From: UBA9547 sp044349205
Lineage (GTDB): Bacteria > Bacteroidota > Bacteroidia > Cytophagales > UBA9547
Assembly: GCA_044349205.1 (NCBI GenBank)
Contig: JBIKRJ010000003.1
Location: 1 to 36,729, forward strand
DNA: 36,729 nt
Reading direction: 5' to 3'
Position numbers and translations under genes: made by a program. Every line of letters starts with the position of its first letter. Position 1 is the first letter of the stretch. Below the pieces are notes generated by a model. The model saw only the letters and a program-made list of their open reading frames with translations, had not been told where the DNA came from and made no database searches. Positions 33,505 to 36,729 of this stretch are shown piece after piece.

Positions 33505-35399
33505 TCCGATTCGCTTAACTCCAACCAACGAAGGGTTTTTTCGTCTATCTCGTGGCACAATTTTTCAATTTCCATTGCCCAAGAACTCAGGTCTTGATGC
33601 GAACCACCGGCGCTGAGCTGGTTGGTCAGTTGCGCTTTGCGCGTTTCCAACAGTGGCAGTTCCTTTTCGATGTTTTCAAACTCCTGTTTTTCTTTAAAAG
33701 AAAGTTTCTTTTGAGAAGTCGTGCTTTGCACGTTTTGAGTGCTGGGTTGTTTTTTGGGGCTAGGTTCCAGCTTTTCCACGTTTTTAACCGACAACTGATT
33801 GCAGTTCGCAGCCAATTGTTCCCTGTATTCGGTGTAGTTGCCAGGGAAATCTTTGATTTTGCCTTCTCCCTCAAAAACAAAAATGTGTTCTACCAACCTA
33901 TCCATAAAATAGCGGTCGTGCGAAACCAGCAACAGACAACCATTGAACTGCATCAGGAATTCTTCCAATATGTTCAACGATTCAATGTCAAAATCGTTGG
34001 TGGGCTCATCGAGCACCAAAAAATTCGGGTTTCGAATCAGCACTTTTAGCAATTGCAGCCTTCGTTTTTCGCCACCACTTAGCTTGCTAACGAAGTTGTA
34101 CTGCATGGCAGGACTAAACAAAAAATGTTCCAGCAATTTGGATGCCGAAATCGTTTCTCCGCTACTGGTTACAATATGTTCGGCTATTTCCCTTACCACT
34201 TCTATCACGCGTTTGTCTTCGGCAAGCGGCGCTTCTTCTTGCGAATAATGACCAAAAATGGTGGTTTGTCCGGGTTGCACATGCCCCATGTCGGGCTTTT
34301 GTTTGCCAAGCAATAGTTGAAGAAAAGTTGTTTTTCCAATTCCGTTTTTTCCTACAATTCCAATACGGTCGCCTTTTCTGAAAACATATTCAAAATTATC
34401 GATGATTTTTTGACCTTGATAGCTTTTGCTAATGTGGTGTACTTCCAACACCTTGCCTCCTTGTCGAGAGGTACCCAGGTTCAGTTCAAGCTTATCGGTA
34501 TTGCGTTTTTGGCTGGCTTTTTCCTGTATTTCATAGAAGGCGTCGACACGGTATTTGGCTTTGGTGCCGCGTGCTTTGGGTTGTCGGCGCATCCACTCCA
34601 ACTCCTTTCGCATCAAATTTCTTGCCTTCTCCACTTCCATGTCTTTCACATATTCGCGCTCGGCTTTTTTCTCTAAAAAATAGGCGTAATTGCCTTTGTA
34701 TCGATACAGCTGCCCGTTGTCCAATTCCACCACTTCGTTGGCTACGTTGTCCAAAAAATAACGGTCGTGGGTCACTATGAGTACTGTGTGAAAGCGCTCG
34801 TGGATGATATTTTCGAGCCATTCAATAGTTTCCAAATCCAAGTGGTTGGTAGGCTCGTCCAAAATGAGGAGGTCTGGTTCGGCAATGAGCACCCGCGCCA
34901 TGGCTACGCGCTTGCGTTGCCCGCCCGAAAGTTGGCTAACCAGTCGGTCTTGCATGGGGCCTATGCCCAACTTGCCAATAATCTGTTTTATCTTGACTTC
35001 ATAATCCCATGCTTTTAGGTCTTCCATCTTTTGCATGAGGCCTTGAAGGCGTTCGTGGTAAGCGTCGTGGTCTTCCGGATGTTCCAAACATTTTTCATAT
35101 TCCTTGACCGTGGACATCAAAGGATTATCGACCGAAAAAATATTGTCGTACACGTTTTTATCTTCTTCAAATACAGGATTTTGTCCCAAAAAACCCACTT
35201 TTACACCCTTGTTTACACTTACCGAACCACCGTCGGGGGGAACCAAACCCGAAAGAATACCCATGAGGGTAGTTTTACCACAACCGTTTTTACCTACCAA
35301 TGCGACTCTTTCCCCTTCGCCAATGCCAAAAGAAAGGTTGCGAAAGAGCCACTTTTCATCGTAGCTTTTTGAAATGTTTTCGGCCGATAGATAATTCAT
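33501..35399 (-). CDS. ABC-F family ATPase, Uup-like
   Basis: 632 aa, soluble, with two ABC domains and no membrane segment. Domain 1 has GKNGCGKTT, LSGGQRKRVAMA and LLILDEPTNHLD. The linker is rich in Arg, Lys and Glu (MRRQPKARGTKAKYRVDAF). Domain 2 has GKNGIGKTT, LSGGEKRRLQLL and LVLDEPTNDFD. A C-terminal extension with a charged coiled coil (KLSFKEKQEFENIEKELPLLE onward) resembles that of Uup. ABC-F proteins act on ribosomes or, for Uup, also on branched DNA; the exact role is not decided by sequence. All motifs are canonical, unlike the exporter ABC protein in this window. Confidence 0.9.
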   Translation of the reverse strand: MNYLSAENISKSYDEKWLFRNLSFGIGEGERVALVGKNGCGKTTLMGILSGLVPPDGGSVSVNKGVKVGFLGQNPVFEEDKNVYDNIFSVDNPLMSTVKEYEKCLEHPEDHDAYHERLQGLMQKMEDLKAWDYEVKIKQIIGKLGIGPMQDRLVSQLSGGQRKRVAMARVLIAEPDLLILDEPTNHLDLETIEWLENIIHERFHTVLIVTHDRYFLDNVANEVVELDNGQLYRYKGNYAYFLEKKAEREYVKDMEVEKARNLMRKELEWMRRQPKARGTKAKYRVDAFYEIQEKASQKRNTDKLELNLGTSRQGGKVLEVHHISKSYQGQKIIDNFEYVFRKGDRIGIVGKNGIGKTTFLQLLLGKQKPDMGHVQPGQTTIFGHYSQEEAPLAEDKRVIEVVREIAEHIVTSSGETISASKLLEHFLFSPAMQYNFVSKLSGGEKRRLQLLKVLIRNPNFLVLDEPTNDFDIESLNILEEFLMQFNGCLLLVSHDRYFMDRLVEHIFVFEGEGKIKDFPGNYTEYREQLAANCNQLSVKNVEKLEPSPKKQPSTQNVQSTTSQKKLSFKEKQEFENIEKELPLLETRKAQLTNQLSAGGSHQDLSSWAMEIEKLCHEIDEKTLRWLELSESD

Positions 35400-35489
35400 G
35401 AATACAACACGTTAAGAAAATAAAAAAGAAGTTGGAATGGATTCTTGAAAAACCACCCAAACCTTCTTCAAGCAGATTGAAAAGAAAAC

Positions 35490-36095
35490 CTAGTCTTCTT
35501 TGTACAAAAACTTGTACCCCACACTAAGTACTATTTGCTGAATAGTTTCATTTGGGCTATTATTAGTGGTTTTTCTTATCACACTATTCACACCCATTTT
35601 GTAACGCAAATCGACAGTAATGCCTTTATAATCGACCCCTGCCCCAAGCACAAAAGCTCCCGTTCCAGACCGAATAGATGAACTGCTGCGCGGATTGAAA
35701 ATATCTTTGCCGTCGTATTTGAAACTTTTGAACAAAGTCATTTCAGGCCCTACAAAGAGTCTAACAAGCGTATTTTTTGACTTGAACACATAGCCACCCA
35801 ACAAAATGGGAATGTCGAATGAAGTAAAGTTGACCTTTATTTTGTCGGTATCTTTTTGGTATGTAGTTTGGTCGGCATATTTGAATTCGGGTTGAAAATA
35901 AAGTCTGCCCGTTTTCAATCGGGCAAACACCCCGAATCCGTTTCCAAAGCCCATGCTGTATGACCTTTTGTCCACATCGGTTTGGATAGTAGTCAAAATA
36001 GCTTCCCCTTTTATACCAAGTGCATAGCCGGTTTTGACTTGTGCTTTGGCGGCAAAGGCCGTACCCAAAACTAAAATTAAATATATTTTTTTCAT
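35490..36095 (-). CDS. Outer-membrane beta-barrel protein, PorT-like
   Basis: 201 aa. The signal peptide MKKIYLILVLGTAFAAKA is cut before QVKTGYALG. Alternating strands follow, for example YFQPEFKYADQTTY, FDIPILLGGYVF, VRLFVGPEMTLF, FVLGAGVDYKGITVDLRY and QQIVLSVGYKF. The IPxLLGGY and GAGVDY patterns match OMP_b-brl_2 proteins. It is a different protein from the barrel at 9209, with no clear close similarity. Its function is unknown. It starts 12 nt after the AIM24-family gene stop, so the two are probably co-transcribed. Confidence 0.8.
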   Translation of the reverse strand: MKKIYLILVLGTAFAAKAQVKTGYALGIKGEAILTTIQTDVDKRSYSMGFGNGFGVFARLKTGRLYFQPEFKYADQTTYQKDTDKIKVNFTSFDIPILLGGYVFKSKNTLVRLFVGPEMTLFKSFKYDGKDIFNPRSSSSIRSGTGAFVLGAGVDYKGITVDLRYKMGVNSVIRKTTNNSPNETIQQIVLSVGYKFLYKED

Positions 36096-36107
36096 GCGAT
36101 TTAAACG

Positions 36108-36729
36108 TTAATCTCCGTCCAATAAATTACCCAATCCTCCTAGCAAACTGCCTTCTTCCCTACGCGAACCAACGCCGTATTGTACCATTCGGCCTGCCAA
36201 ACGGCTGATGGGCAACGATTGTATCCACACTTTTCCAGGCCCTTGAAGCAAAGCAAAAAACACGCCTTCGCCACCAAATAGGGTATTTTTTATTCCTCCT
36301 ACAAACTGCACATCGTAATGTACATGCTGGGTAAAAGCCACAATACAGCCAGTATCTATTTTTAGCACCTCGCCCGCCTGCAACTCCTTTTCTACCACCA
36401 TTCCTCCGGCGTGTACAAAGGCAAGTCCGTCGCCCTCCAGTTTTTCCATAATGAACCCTTCGCCACCAAAAAGCCCCGTGGTCAATTTCTTCTGAAACTC
36501 GATGCCAATGCTCACGCCCTTGGCGGCACACAAGAAGGCATCTTTCTGACAAATGAGTTTTCCACCCAGTTGCAACAAATCCATTGGAATAATACGGCCT
36601 GGATAGGGTGCGGCAAACGTCACTTTTTTCTTACCATGCCCGGCATTAGTGAATCCAGTCATGAATAGATTTTCACCCGTAAGCAATCGTTTTCCTGCCG
36701 AAAACAACTTACCCAATAAGCCACTTTGC
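36108..36729 (-). CDS. AIM24/TIGR00266-family protein, 5' end outside window
   Basis: The last ~207 residues of the gene; the frame stays open to the window edge as QSGLLGKLFSAGKRLLTGENLF, so the true start lies beyond base 36729. The TTG at 36716 is not a credible start. Family landmarks are FMTGFTNAG, TFAAPYPGRIIPMDL, KDAFLCAAKGVSIGI, LTTGLFGGEGFIMEKLEGDGLAFVHAGG, NTLFGGEGVFFALLQGPGKVWIQSLPISRLA and a Gly-rich tail. The protein is cytoplasmic with a beta-rich TRAP-like fold; no biochemical role is established. It precedes the outer-membrane barrel gene on the same strand. Confidence 0.9.
   Translation of the reverse strand, partial: QSGLLGKLFSAGKRLLTGENLFMTGFTNAGHGKKKVTFAAPYPGRIIPMDLLQLGGKLICQKDAFLCAAKGVSIGIEFQKKLTTGLFGGEGFIMEKLEGDGLAFVHAGGMVVEKELQAGEVLKIDTGCIVAFTQHVHYDVQFVGGIKNTLFGGEGVFFALLQGPGKVWIQSLPISRLAGRMVQYGVGSRREEGSLLGGLGNLLDGD

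Noticed and set aside
35443..35475. CTTGAA/TTCAAG pair downstream of the second barrel gene as a terminator
   Set aside because: A 6-bp stem with a ~17-nt loop and no T-run is too weak to call.
1..36729. CRISPR array, IS element, tRNA or rRNA
   Set aside because: I saw no regularly spaced direct repeats outside protein-coding repeats, no transposase-like frame, and no cloverleaf or rRNA motifs in the short intergenic gaps.

Overview
The window looks like a chromosomal segment of a Bacteroidota bacterium, most likely from the Cytophagales side. Supporting signs are two PorT-type outer-membrane barrels, a YfhO-family membrane protein, a lycopene cyclase/CrtZ carotenoid cluster, an AIM24/TIGR00266 protein, a very large Thr/Ser/Gly/Asn-rich secreted repeat protein, and several gene starts preceded by TAnnTTTG, the Bacteroidota -7 promoter element. 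No rRNA, tRNA, CRISPR array, insertion sequence or phage gene was seen.

Layout. (1) 1-7846, minus: the first ~2,615 codons of a giant secreted beta-strand-repeat protein whose C-terminus lies outside the window. It has a signal peptide, a long Gly/Ser/Thr/Asn repeat zone, four tandem ~152-residue repeats, a G8-like module and more beta-helix repeats. (2) 7847-8395: AT-rich divergent intergenic region. (3) 8396-16044, plus: tatC, an outer-membrane barrel, a yfhO-type gene, gmhA, a GT39-type glycosyltransferase and the ComM/YifB ATPase; the middle three suggest cell-surface glycan or lipid glycosylation. (4) 16053-16753: a small AT-rich islet with an XRE regulator, a 14-bp inverted repeat and an unknown lipoprotein. 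(5) ruvC (minus) and prfA (plus), divergent. (6) 18587-23944: a three-gene ABC/HlyD/TolC export operon (minus) with a divergent TetR-type regulator. (7) mfd (plus). (8) 27401-29369, minus: lycopene cyclase, ispH and crtZ, which join isoprenoid precursor supply to carotenoid end steps. (9) A rhodanese-thioredoxin lipoprotein (minus), divergent from ilvA, a PAP2 phosphatase and a LYS1-like dehydrogenase (plus). (10) 33501-36729, minus: an ABC-F ATPase, a second PorT-like barrel and a 5'-truncated AIM24-family protein.

Most of the window is ordinary core genome. The most unusual item is the exporter ABC protein at 21397-23139. Its Walker A motif is intact, but the Q-loop, signature, Walker B/catalytic Glu, D-loop and switch His all look substituted, so a homodimer would have no canonical ATPase site. 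Other points of interest are the giant repeat protein, the palindromes around the XRE gene, TAnnTTTG elements only 4-6 nt from some start codons, and four convergent gene pairs with almost no space between stop codons.

All calls come from reading the sequence and recalling family motifs; no database search was run.
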